64,000 nt of DNA from an uncultured Ruminococcus sp. (GTDB taxonomy: Bacteria; Bacillota; Clostridia; Oscillospirales; Ruminococcaceae), in assembly GCA_900543145.1 (NCBI GenBank), contig UQPZ01000004.1, positions 155,510 to 219,509 on the forward strand, written 5' to 3'. Positions within the stretch are counted from its first letter, which is position 1; the number at the start of each line of letters is the position of its first letter. Made by a program: the position numbers and the translations under genes. Positions 1 through 7,894 of this stretch are shown here, in pieces. The notes beneath the pieces are model-generated. The model searched no databases, was not told the origin of the DNA, and was given only the letters and a program-made list of their open reading frames with translations.

Positions 1-137
1 GCTGTTTCTGATTTTGTAATTGCCTCGCCTAAGCTGGCGGCGCAGGACTGAAAACCAATTATTATAGATAGCAAAATAGAAAAGATACCTATAATAAGTC
101 TCATAGTAAGCGCACCGCTTGTGTATTTGTTTGACAT
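1..137 (-). CDS. Small secreted or membrane protein, N-terminal part
   Basis: An open frame starts at ATG (complement 137-135), 8 bases after a GGGGG ribosome site, and runs off the window edge after 45 codons. The visible protein begins MSNKYTSGALTMRLIIGI and then has a hydrophobic stretch ending in FQSC, so it is a signal anchor or an atypical lipoprotein signal. Family not recognised. It is read divergently from the phage remnant that begins at about 234. Confidence 0.5.
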   Translation of the reverse strand, partial: MSNKYTSGALTMRLIIGIFSILLSIIIGFQSCAASLGEAITKSET

Positions 138-233
138 ATTTTACCCCCACAAATAAATTTATATTACCATTATACAACACTTTTTTACAAATATCAATAG
201 AATATGTTATATTGTCTTAAAATGTCGTAATGA

Positions 234-833
234 TTTAATATTGGCGACAACAGCACAGAAAAGACCGAGACTTATAAAGCGGTAAAGGATAACGGGATAC
301 TTGAACTCCCGAATGACGCCAAAGCTGAATACCTTACAAGGCAGTTTGACGAAGCCAGCGTTGAGATACTCAGGAATGCTATAAAAAAGGATATACATAC
401 GATCTCAAATGTTCCCGATATGAGCGACGACAACTTCGGCGGAAATGTTTCAGGAGTTGCTATGGCATATAAACTTTTGGGTTTTGAGTTGATGACTAAA
501 ACGAAAGAACGCTTTTTCAAGGAGGGTCTGCGCTATCGCCTGAAGCTTATAGCCAATGTACTTTCGGCTCACAATACGGTAATAGATACGGACGGGATAG
601 AGATCGTAATGTCGAGAACGCTTCCGCAGAATACCGCCGAGCTTGCCGATACAGTCGCGGCGCTGTCAGGACTGGTCTCGCAGGAAACGCTGCTTTCACA
701 GCTTCCGTTCGTAGAAGATCCGGCTGAGGAGATAAAAAAGCTCAGAAAAGAAAATCAGAAAGCTTTGGAATATCAGCAGTCGGTGTTCAGCCTGAGAAGC
801 GACGGTGCGGAAGATGAAAACGAGGAGCAGTGA
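234..833 (+). pseudogene. Phage portal protein (SPP1 gp6-like), 3' fragment
   Basis: The frame is open from 234 (after a TGA at 231) to the stop at 831-833, but there is no start codon near its 5' end. The first clear ATG (420) lies inside conserved sequence, and the in-frame residues before it (GDNSTEKTETYKAV..., from 243) still look like portal protein. Motifs such as VSGVAMAYKLLGFEL and the C-terminal helices match the C-terminal third of SPP1 gp6-type portal proteins, which form the ring through which DNA enters the head. About two thirds of the gene is missing. The end overlaps the MuF head gene as in intact SPP1-like phages. A remnant of a deleted prophage. Confidence 0.7.
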
Positions 834-2622
834 TTACTGGCGCAAGCGGGCGGAAAAGCGTATGGACGAAGCTGTCCTTAAAGCGGATTCGGCGGCGGAC
901 AAGATAGGAACAGCATATCTTGAAGCATTAAAGGATATACAAAAAAGGCTTGACAGCATATTCAGGAACTTTTCCGTCGGTATTTCCGAAGCCGAAGCAA
1001 AGCGCATACTTAAAAATGTCAGGGAGCCTGACGTTATAAAGCGGCTCGAAAAGGCTGTTGACAGGATAGAGGACGCAGAGAAAAAGGCTTTAATGCTTGC
1101 TGAAATAAACGCTCCCGCATATAGGGCGAGGATAGATCAGCTTAACATACTGTCGGGAAACGTCAAGACCGTATGTGAAAAAATCGGCGGCAAAACTCTG
1201 TCGCTTATGGATCGGGAGCTTTACGGGATAACCGAAAGCACATATTACAGAAGTATTTTCGATACTCAGAAAGGAACAGGACTGGGCTTTACGTTTGCAT
1301 TGCTTTCGCAGGACAGGATCAATGAAATACTACTGACTAACTGGAGCGGCAAACACTATTCAGAGCGTATTTGGGAAAATACAGAAATGCTTGCCGAGAC
1401 TGTACAGGAGATACTGCTCAAAGGCTTCCTTACCGGAAAATCAAGCGGCAGAATGGCAAACGAGCTTCAGGAAAGAATGCACTCATCTTACAGCCGAAGC
1501 CTGACGCTTATTAGGACGGAGGCAAGCTTTGCTGCCAACAGCGCCGAGCTTGAAAGCTTCAGAGAAACCGGAGCGGAGAAATACCGTTTTGTGGCTACTT
1601 TGGATTTGAGAACATCTGAAATATGCAGGAGCCTTGACGGAAATGAGTATCCTCTCACCGAAGCCTGTCAGGGTGAAAATTGTCCTCCTATGCACCCTCG
1701 CTGCCGCTCAACAACTATTCCGGCGCTTGATGATGAGATAATGACAGAACTGAAACGTCGGGCAACAGACCCGATAACAGGAAAGCCTGCGACCGTTTCT
1801 GCGGATATGAGCTATAAGGAGTGGTATGATAAGCACGTTAAGGGAAATGCTGCTGCGGAAGCCAATGAAAAAGCGGTCAGAAATATTTCCTCCGACAGAA
1901 ATCAGTTTGAGAGGTACAGAAAGCTGCTTGGAAGGGAAATGCCGAAAACGCTTGAAGAGTTTCAGAAGATCAAATATACTGACACGCATAATTTTGGACT
2001 GTTGAAGGCTCAGGCAAAGGGAATGGGATACTACACTAAAGCTTTGATTAATGAGCCGGATATTTCAACTGTCGCAAAAACTATTGCTGATGAAGCGGGA
2101 GCAGACGAGGACGATATAATAAATGCAAGGTGCCGTTACCGCGGAACATCTCAGGAGTATACAAGGTTTTCAAAAGCTATGGACCTGCCTCAGCAGAGAG
2201 AACGTGTAACAGCTGACGGACTGGGGAATATTGGGGTCGGGGAGATCAAAGTTGACTTGACGGAAAAAGACTATAGTGATATAATTGAGATGAAAGGTAA
2301 GATGTCTGACCGTGATGTGCGTAAGTGGTATGATTATCACGATAAAAGAATTGGCGAGCATATTGATATTGAACAAACATTGGAAAACCAAGCAAAGCAA
2401 TCGCATTCTTTAAGAAACGAGTACAAATATCAAGCGAGGGAGCTTATGAAAGATCAAGTCAAAAGGAAATGGCTTGATGAAAATAAGCCGTTACACGATT
2501 TTGATTTTTACTACAGAAAATACAGCAAATTGTATGACAACCCCGAAGATATATATAAAGCTATCATTGACAGCTCAATGAGGCCTAACAAGGAAGTAAA
2601 TAAACAGTTTGGATTGGAGTGA
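814..2622 (+). CDS. Phage minor head protein (MuF/SPP1 gp7) with C-terminal toxin-like domain
   Basis: A 602-residue protein (ATG 814; GTG 805 also possible), overlapping the portal remnant by 20 bases. Residues about 1-320 are a MuF/gp7 head morphogenesis domain: helical N-terminus, ...RTEASFAANSAELESF..., then the conserved block FVATLDLRTSEICRSLDG...PPMHPRCRSTT. The rest, about 280 residues, has no head function. Its last ~120 residues (RKWYDYHDKRIGEHID..., LRNEYKYQARELMKDQ, ending VNKQFGLE) resemble the C-terminal effector modules of polymorphic toxins. MuF-toxin fusions are known from Firmicute prophages. The two small genes directly downstream fit as immunity genes. Toxin activity is inferred from architecture and position. 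Confidence 0.75.
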   Translation: MKTRSSDYWRKRAEKRMDEAVLKADSAADKIGTAYLEALKDIQKRLDSIFRNFSVGISEAEAKRILKNVREPDVIKRLEKAVDRIEDAEKKALMLAEINAPAYRARIDQLNILSGNVKTVCEKIGGKTLSLMDRELYGITESTYYRSIFDTQKGTGLGFTFALLSQDRINEILLTNWSGKHYSERIWENTEMLAETVQEILLKGFLTGKSSGRMANELQERMHSSYSRSLTLIRTEASFAANSAELESFRETGAEKYRFVATLDLRTSEICRSLDGNEYPLTEACQGENCPPMHPRCRSTTIPALDDEIMTELKRRATDPITGKPATVSADMSYKEWYDKHVKGNAAAEANEKAVRNISSDRNQFERYRKLLGREMPKTLEEFQKIKYTDTHNFGLLKAQAKGMGYYTKALINEPDISTVAKTIADEAGADEDDIINARCRYRGTSQEYTRFSKAMDLPQQRERVTADGLGNIGVGEIKVDLTEKDYSDIIEMKGKMSDRDVRKWYDYHDKRIGEHIDIEQTLENQAKQSHSLRNEYKYQARELMKDQVKRKWLDENKPLHDFDFYYRKYSKLYDNPEDIYKAIIDSSMRPNKEVNKQFGLE

Positions 2623-2627
2623 GCGGC

Positions 2628-2861
2628 ATGTATAATTATGAAATCTGCAATATTTTTGATAAGGAAATATTTTCAAAGCAATGTAACGCTTTGGAAAAGC
2701 ATATTCCTCAGCTTGAAAAGGACATTTTCGCTGAAGACGTGGACGGCTCTCAATGTCAGGTTTATATTTTTCCTGATGGCAAAACATTGAAAGTTATTAA
2801 TGATAAACTTATTGGGGTTGAAATTGATTCTGAAGTAGACCTGAACCAATATTTTGACTAA
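2628..2861 (+). CDS. Putative immunity protein 1 of the MuF toxin
   Basis: A 77-residue acidic protein (start MYNYEICNIFDKEIF, ending LNQYFD). ATG 2628 has GGAG 8 bases upstream, inside the last codons of the MuF gene, so translation is probably coupled; GTG 2619 is less likely. It is clearly paralogous to the protein at 2964-3200: both share KQC-ALEKHIP near residue 18-28, then EDVD, then a short beta-rich part and a V-D-E-L-YF end. Small size, acidity, duplication and position behind a toxin-like C-terminus fit an immunity protein. Family name not recognised. Confidence 0.6.
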   Translation: MYNYEICNIFDKEIFSKQCNALEKHIPQLEKDIFAEDVDGSQCQVYIFPDGKTLKVINDKLIGVEIDSEVDLNQYFD

Positions 2862-2962
2862 GCTTGCGAAAGCAGGAATTCAAAGTTTTATTTTCTGGAG
2901 CTTTTGGATCTGCTATAAAAACAAGAAAATCAGTTAATGATTCTTTGGGAGTGGAGGGATAA
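2858..2962 (+). pseudogene. Orphan toxin C-terminal tip
   Basis: Between the two putative immunity genes an open frame without a start codon reads SLRKQEFKVLFSGAFGSAI, then TRKSVNDSLGVEG and stop (TAA 2960-2962). Its end, VNDSLGVEG, parallels the end of the upstream MuF toxin, VNKQFGLE. It therefore looks like the displaced tail of an alternative toxin module, left beside its own immunity gene, as in the orphan modules of other polymorphic toxin loci. Only about 34 codons remain, so it is not expressed as a separate protein. Confidence 0.45.
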
Positions 2963-2963
2963 T

Positions 2964-3200
2964 ATGTTTCATTATAGCATTTGTACTGAACCAGATAGAG
3001 AAGTTTTTATAAAACAATGTCAAGCTCTTGAAAAGCATATTCCCGGTATTAAAAAAGGCGAACTTCTTGAAGATGTTGACGAATCTGAAACACAAATTTA
3101 TACGATTAAGGGTAAAAGAGTTACAGTACATAATAGCTATTACATTGGCGCTGTGTATGTAGATTCCGAAGAAGAACTTGAACATTATTTTAAGAAATAA
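2964..3200 (+). CDS. Putative immunity protein 2 (paralogue of 2628-2861)
   Basis: A 78-residue protein (MFHYSICTEPDREVF..., ending EELEHYFKK). ATG 2964 is 7 bases after a clear GGAGG; the in-frame ATG 2937 has no such site. It shares KQCQALEKHIP, LEDVDESE and the terminal acidic YF motif with the first immunity candidate but has diverged in the middle (about 35-40% identity by eye), as expected for immunity proteins matched to different toxin tips. It follows directly after the orphan tip, its likely former partner. Confidence 0.6.
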   Translation: MFHYSICTEPDREVFIKQCQALEKHIPGIKKGELLEDVDESETQIYTIKGKRVTVHNSYYIGAVYVDSEEELEHYFKK

Positions 3201-3276
3201 TATAACCTTAAAAATAAAACTGCGGTGCATGGCAGAGCGGTAAATGCTGTTACGCTGACGGTTAATAAATATGGAT

Positions 3277-3302
3277 AAGCGCTTTGAGAAATCAGAGCGC
3301 TT
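3277..3302 (+). terminator. Hairpin after the toxin/immunity cassette
   Basis: Arms 3277-3287 and 3292-3302 (AAGCGCTTTGA / TCAGAGCGCTT) pair around a GAAA loop and run into TTTT. This is a typical intrinsic terminator ahead of the scaffold remnant. Confidence 0.6.
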
Positions 3303-3340
3303 TTATTATACCCAAAATTAAGAAAGGAAGGTAAAACCAC

Positions 3341-3745
3341 ATGAAAGCACACGGAATCAGGATACCAATGCAGTTTTTTGCGGAGGATCCCTCTGCGGGT
3401 GACGGAAGCGGAAACAGCGAGCCGCATTTGAACAAACTCAACTTGAGCTGTCCGTCGGTTCGGAGCTGCAGAAAAGAGGATTGCCCGCCGAATTTGCAAA
3501 GTACCTTACCGCTGATACGGCTCAAACATCCAAAGCACGCATTGACGAGTTCGAGAAGGCTTTTAACGCGTCGCTTTCTGCGGCGGTGGATCAGAAGCTG
3601 AGGGGCGGAGATCCACCTAAGGCAGCAGAGCCGAGCAAAAGCGGCATAACAAAAGAGGCGTTTGCGAAGATGGGATATTCCGAACGGCTCAGCCTGAAGA
3701 AAACTAATCCCGAAAAATATAACGAACTGAAAGGATCGTCGGTGA
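3341..3745 (+). pseudogene. Phage scaffold protein (DUF4355-like), frameshifted
   Basis: The start (MKAHGIRIPMQFFAEDPSAG, with AGGAAGG upstream) is typical of phage scaffold proteins. The frame then changes between about 3410 and 3430. The continuation in frame 1 reads AAFEQTQLELSVGSELQKRG, then LPAEFAKYL and ARIDEFEKAFNASLSAAVDQ, and ends with KEAFAKMGYSERLSLKKTNP followed by EKYNEL, which is the usual scaffold C-terminus. After frame correction the protein would be about 130 residues, shorter than usual. It lies where a scaffold gene belongs, after the minor head gene. The phage head operon cannot work in this state. Confidence 0.6.
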
Positions 3746-3914
3746 TCTGCTCAAGCTGTTTTCGCTGCTCTGGGCGGTATCAAATCTAAAAAAACTGATC
3801 GTTAAGGTCCATGAGCTTTATAAGTGGTTCAGGGATCTTGAGGTTATCAAAACCGCTAAAAAGTGGCTGGATAGTTTTATTACCGGGTTTAAAAATTCTG
3901 AAGCTGAGACATAA
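3735..3914 (+). pseudogene. Unassigned phage fragment
   Basis: A 59-codon open stretch without its own start follows the scaffold remnant: IVGDLLKLFSLLWAVSNLKK, then a basic/aromatic part with YKWFRDLEVIKTAKKWLD, then TAA. The amphipathic helical character fits a tail or tape-measure end joined to the scaffold by deletion of the capsid-to-tail genes, but the family is not certain. From 3915 to 4093 only short degraded open stretches remain. Confidence 0.3.
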
Positions 3915-4100
3915 AAAACAAGCAATCAGAAACGGCTTGTACAGCGTTTCCGAGGACTTGGTAAGTATGATAATTCATTAGGGTTTGCGGTTGTTGTGGT
4001 ATGTGACGAAATACTCGGTTGCCGCCGTCATCAGCGCTGAAAACGAAATTGGCGAAGGGCAAAGCAGTATTGCAGATGCCGTGTCGGAATAATATAAAAA

Positions 4101-4128
4101 CACCGCCTATCAAATCGGATAGGCGGTG
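4101..4128. terminator. Bidirectional terminator
   Basis: A perfect 10-bp stem (CACCGCCTAT at 4101-4110 and ATAGGCGGTG at 4119-4128) with an 8-base loop. A-rich sequence lies on the left, so U-runs follow on the minus strand. It separates the phage remnant from the convergent lipoprotein gene. Confidence 0.65.
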
Positions 4129-4145
4129 TAAATTAGTTAGGTGTA

Positions 4146-4790
4146 TCAGAATTCCAGATATATAATATCGCTATCAAAGGAATCGTCCCAATCGTCCCAG
4201 TTGAAAATGTGGAAAGTAAACTCAACATTTTCTATACTGGAGATATTATTTTCTTCAAGATCATATGACTTAATCGTTATCCCGTCATTGATTTTCTTTC
4301 CTGCAGCAACATCCGCTGAAATCAAGCCTCTGATCATGAAGCCGTTTGCTGAAAAATCTCTTACTTGAATGGTATATGATCTATCAGTATTATTTTCAAT
4401 AAGCAGTTTTATCTTAGAACCCCAGAAATCGTGATTATCTAACCCCTTATATGTTATCTTAATTCCGTTGGTGTCATAAAGAACAATATCTTGAGGTACG
4501 GCTATTGAAGTGGTTGTCGTAGTTGTTGTGGTTTTTGTGGTTGTTGTAGCGGTATTGTCCGACTCTTTTGTTGCAAGGGTGGTTTTGGATTTTTTAGTCG
4601 CAAGCGTTGTCTTTGATTTCTTGGTGGTTGTAGTCGTCGTTTCAGGCATAGTAGTTGCAGAGGTATCCATTTCTGATGATACAATTTCCGTATCGGAACT
4701 GTTTTCAGTTTCACCCGATTCTGCTTTTCCGCAGGATACTGTTCCTGCGCACAGACATAACGCCAGAGCAAAAGTAAGTAGTTTTTTCAT
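4146..4790 (-). CDS. Lipoprotein with Thr-rich linker
   Basis: 214 residues. A signal peptide MKKLLTFALALCLCAGTVSC ends in a lipobox-like cysteine (residue about 20), so the protein is probably lipid-anchored outside the membrane. Residues about 45-95 are a Thr/Lys linker with tandem 9-residue units KKSKTTLAT, KKSKTTLAT and KESDNTAT, then poly-Thr. The remaining ~115 residues (VLYDTNGIKITYKGL..., ending DSDIIYLEF) look like a beta-sandwich of the kind found in Ruminococcus lipoproteins of unknown role. Single gene with its own terminator; not obviously part of the phage. Confidence 0.75.
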   Translation of the reverse strand: MKKLLTFALALCLCAGTVSCGKAESGETENSSDTEIVSSEMDTSATTMPETTTTTTKKSKTTLATKKSKTTLATKESDNTATTTTKTTTTTTTTSIAVPQDIVLYDTNGIKITYKGLDNHDFWGSKIKLLIENNTDRSYTIQVRDFSANGFMIRGLISADVAAGKKINDGITIKSYDLEENNISSIENVEFTFHIFNWDDWDDSFDSDIIYLEF

Positions 4791-4977
4791 GTTAGTCCCC
4801 CATTTAATTTACTTTAAATAAATTATAGCACAAAAATTGAAAAAAGCAACAGTTTTATTATATAAAGCATTGAAAATTCTTCCTTAAGGTGATATAATGA
4901 AGAGGAAGCTTATATTTGTTAAATCGCTGTCTGATAAACTGGTATTGAAAATACAACGTGAGCTATTATAGACAGCT

Positions 4978-5196
4978 GTCTCCCTCTGCGTAGAGGGAGT
5001 GGATTGAAATGCGTAGTTGATCTGCTTATCGCTTACGCCCGTAAGTCTCCCTCTGCATAGAGGGAGAGGATTGAAATCCTTTATATCGATAATACCCTAT
5101 GTATATTGGGTGTCTCCCTCTGTATAGAGGGAGAGGATTGAAATTACCCTAAGACATCGGTACAAGTACGCTTGCCTTGTTTCCCTCTGCATAGAG
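4978..5196 (+). CRISPR. Short orphan CRISPR array, type I-C-like repeat
   Basis: Repeats at 4978-5010, 5045-5077 and 5112-5144 are 33 bases each: GTCTCCCTCTG, then c/t variants and a TAGAGGGAG arm, ending GGATTGAAAT. A fourth, degenerate and truncated copy lies at 5179-5196. The three spacers are exactly 34 bases each (5011-5044, 5078-5111, 5145-5178). The inner dyad CTCCCTCT/AGAGGGAG and the ATTGAAAT end resemble type I-C repeats. Decay of the last repeat suggests that the leader is on the left. No cas gene is present anywhere in the window, so effector proteins must come from elsewhere or are lost. Confidence 0.9.
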
Positions 5197-5206
5197 CGAT
5201 AACCCT

Positions 5207-5240
5207 AACGCAGCTTGAACCCTAGTGCTCAAACTGCGTT
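5207..5240 (+). terminator. Hairpin ending the CRISPR transcript
   Basis: Arms 5207-5220 and 5227-5240 (AACGCAGCTTGAAC / GCTCAAACTGCGTT) pair at 12 of 14 positions plus one G-U, followed by GGTTTT. It stands 10 bases after the broken last repeat. Confidence 0.5.
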
Positions 5241-5536
5241 GGTTTTATGTCCAATATCCTGTAAATTCGGGGTTTGCGGCGTTTTGTATTATAGAACAAA
5301 ATTTGCTCTATAAAATAAAAAGTTAAGTTTCAAAAAGAAAAATCAAAAACCTGATATTTCAGCACTTTAGTCAGCTTTTATCGTTCAGCTATTTTGTAGA
5401 ATATGACAGCGAGCCATCGTACTTAAATGTACGGTGGCTTAATTCTTGCAAAACTGATATTCCAAAATCAGATTTAAGGATTATTTAATAATTATCGTGC
5501 TATAATGAAATCACAAAAGGGAAAGGCGGTAGAAAA
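5241..5536 (+). promoter_or_regulatory. Intergenic region with hairpin and promoter of the ABC operon
   Basis: An AT-rich gap. A strong stem-loop (AGCCATCGTAC at 5412-5422 with GTACGGTGGCT at 5429-5439) has no T-run. A TATAAT at 5501-5506, with only a poor -35, is the likely promoter of the transporter gene at 5537. No gene seen. Confidence 0.35.
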
Positions 5537-7879
5537 ATGTTTCTGAGCATATTGAAAAAAGACCTTAAGCGAAAGAAAACAATGAACATAATCCTGCTGA
5601 TTTTTATTACTTTGGCAGCAATGTTTATTGCAAGCAGTGCAAATAATTTAATTACCGTTACATCTGCGCTGGATAAATATTTTGAGAAGGCAGAAGTACC
5701 TGATTTCTGGTTTTCGTTGGTATTTCAGACGGATATAGAAAAATTTTCGGAATTTGCCGAGAAAAACGGCTTTGAATATAAAATTACAGATCTGATCCAG
5801 ATAGACCCTAAGGATATAACGATAGATTCAGAGGTATTTGATTATAAAAATACTACCTGTATTTCCTCATTAAACGGCAGTAAGGTTTTTGACAGTGACG
5901 GGTATGAAATTACAGAAATAAATAATGGTGAAATTTATGTTTCTGCTGAAATATTCAATTCAAATAATTTTCACGATGGTGAAAAAATTAAAATAAGCTT
6001 AAATGGAAAAGAAAAAGAATTTACCTTAAAGGGATACGTCAAGGATGCTCTTTTCGGTTCTTCTATGATCGGCATGACTCGTATGCTGGTAAACAAAGAT
6101 GATTGGGAGTTTTTTAACGATGAACAGGCAAGCATAATGAGTTCCGTATGCGTTTATACAACTGACACAGAGTTTAACGAAAAATTTATGGAGCTTGAAC
6201 TGAACCTGGTTTTTAACGCGGATTACAGTATGATTAAAATGATGTACATCATGGATATGATGAATGCGGCAACAGTGCTTATCGTAAGTATTTGTCTGAT
6301 ACTGATTTCAATGGTAATTCTTCATTTTACAATTAATTTTACTATGAGTGAGGCGTTCCGTGAGATCGGAGTTATGAAAGCGATAGGCATTCCGAACAAC
6401 AGTATACGAGGCCTTTACATAGCAAAATATCTTGCTGTTTCCGTTATAGGAGCATTGATCGGCCTGGCACTAAGTATTCCTTTTGGAAAACTGCTTCTTG
6501 CAAACGTTTCAAAGAATATCATTATTTCGAGCAGCGATAATTTCATTATAAATATTTTATGTGCTGTGGGTGCGGCGGCTGTTGTTATGCTGTTTTGTTT
6601 CTTCTGCACTCGCAAAATCAAGAAATTTTCGCCCATCAACGCAATCAGAAACGGCGAAACAGGTGAGCGTTTTTCTGGAAAAGGACTGATTTATTTAAGC
6701 AGATTTAGAATGCCTGTTATTCCGTTCATGGCGGTAAATGATATCCTGAGCGGAATAAAAAAGTATGCTTCAATGTTTGTGATTTTCACTTTGGGAATAC
6801 TTCTTATCATTATTCCGATAAATACGATCAACACGCTGCAATCGGATAATCTGATTACATGGTTCAGTATGGCGGAATGTGACCATGTAATATTACAGGA
6901 AACAATTTTTACTCCTGAGGGAAACAATAAGGAAATGATTGAACACGACCTGAATGACGTTCGTAATACGCTGTCAGAAAATAATATAGAAGCTGACATT
7001 TTTCAAGAGATTATGTTTCGGATAAGTATTACGCACAACGGCAAAAAAGAATCGTCGCTTGCTTTTCAAGGTATGGGTGATGTAACTGCAGATATGTATA
7101 ACTATATTGAAGGTACTCCTCCGCAAAATAAAAATGAAATTGCAGTAACATATATTATTGCGGATAAGATCGGCGCAGATATAGGCGATGATGTAGATAT
7201 AAACCTCGGAACTGAAACGAGAACCTATACCGTTTCTGCAATAAACGAATCAATGAACAATATGGGCGAGGGAATACGTTTTTATCAGGACGAGAAGCTT
7301 GATTACAGCTATGCCGGCGGCTGCTTTGGTGTTCAGATTAAATATACCGATAATCCTGACTCTAAAACTCTTAAAGAAAGAAAAGCTTTGCTGGAAAGCT
7401 ACTATCCTGATGCGGAAATTTATACTGCAGGTGAATATATAAACGACATGATAGGCGGTATTGCGGGTCAACTTGAGAACGTAAAAACACTTATACTTGC
7501 AGTTGTTATTTGTATAAATATGCTGGTTGCGCTGCTTATGGTAAAGAGCTTTATCACAAAGGAGAAAAGTGAAATTGCAATACTTAAAGCGATCGGTTTT
7601 AAAAATTCAAGTCTGATATTGTGGCAGATAATGCGAATAGGTATAATTCTGCTGATGTCGGCAATAATCGGAGCATTGCTGTCTTCTCCGCTTTCTAAGC
7701 TTATGATCGAACCGATATTTAAAATAATGGGCGCATATAGTATTGAATTTGAAATTAATCCATTTGAGGTTTATGCGTTTTACCCTCTGATTGTTCTTGC
7801 AGTAACTTTGCTTTCTGCTTTTATCTCAGCTCAGGAAATACGAAAAATATCAGCCTCAGAAGCTTCAAATATCGAATAA
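5537..7879 (+). CDS. ABC transporter permease, two FtsX domains
   Basis: A 780-residue integral membrane protein. One N-terminal helix (about residues 15-35) and a large outside domain are followed by a first FtsX block with three helices (about 240-360; motif EAFREIGVMKAIGI). A second outside domain and a second FtsX block follow (about 640-775; motif KSEIAILKAIGFKNSSLILW). This is the layout of MacB/BceB-like permeases that act mechanically on lipids, peptides or antibiotics rather than by simple pumping. The partner ATPase starts 15 bases downstream, and a response regulator and kinase follow, so it is probably part of a peptide sensing/defence module. The substrate cannot be read from sequence. 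GGGAAAGGCGG precedes the start. Confidence 0.88.
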   Translation: MFLSILKKDLKRKKTMNIILLIFITLAAMFIASSANNLITVTSALDKYFEKAEVPDFWFSLVFQTDIEKFSEFAEKNGFEYKITDLIQIDPKDITIDSEVFDYKNTTCISSLNGSKVFDSDGYEITEINNGEIYVSAEIFNSNNFHDGEKIKISLNGKEKEFTLKGYVKDALFGSSMIGMTRMLVNKDDWEFFNDEQASIMSSVCVYTTDTEFNEKFMELELNLVFNADYSMIKMMYIMDMMNAATVLIVSICLILISMVILHFTINFTMSEAFREIGVMKAIGIPNNSIRGLYIAKYLAVSVIGALIGLALSIPFGKLLLANVSKNIIISSSDNFIINILCAVGAAAVVMLFCFFCTRKIKKFSPINAIRNGETGERFSGKGLIYLSRFRMPVIPFMAVNDILSGIKKYASMFVIFTLGILLIIIPINTINTLQSDNLITWFSMAECDHVILQETIFTPEGNNKEMIEHDLNDVRNTLSENNIEADIFQEIMFRISITHNGKKESSLAFQGMGDVTADMYNYIEGTPPQNKNEIAVTYIIADKIGADIGDDVDINLGTETRTYTVSAINESMNNMGEGIRFYQDEKLDYSYAGGCFGVQIKYTDNPDSKTLKERKALLESYYPDAEIYTAGEYINDMIGGIAGQLENVKTLILAVVICINMLVALLMVKSFITKEKSEIAILKAIGFKNSSLILWQIMRIGIILLMSAIIGALLSSPLSKLMIEPIFKIMGAYSIEFEINPFEVYAFYPLIVLAVTLLSAFISAQEIRKISASEASNIE

Positions 7880-7894
7880 AAAGGAGAATTAATT

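Noticed and set aside
4896..4970. 23-codon ORF before the CRISPR array as a cas2 remnant
   Set aside because: The translation MKRKLIFVKSLSDKLVLKIQ shows no Cas2 features; more likely leader DNA.
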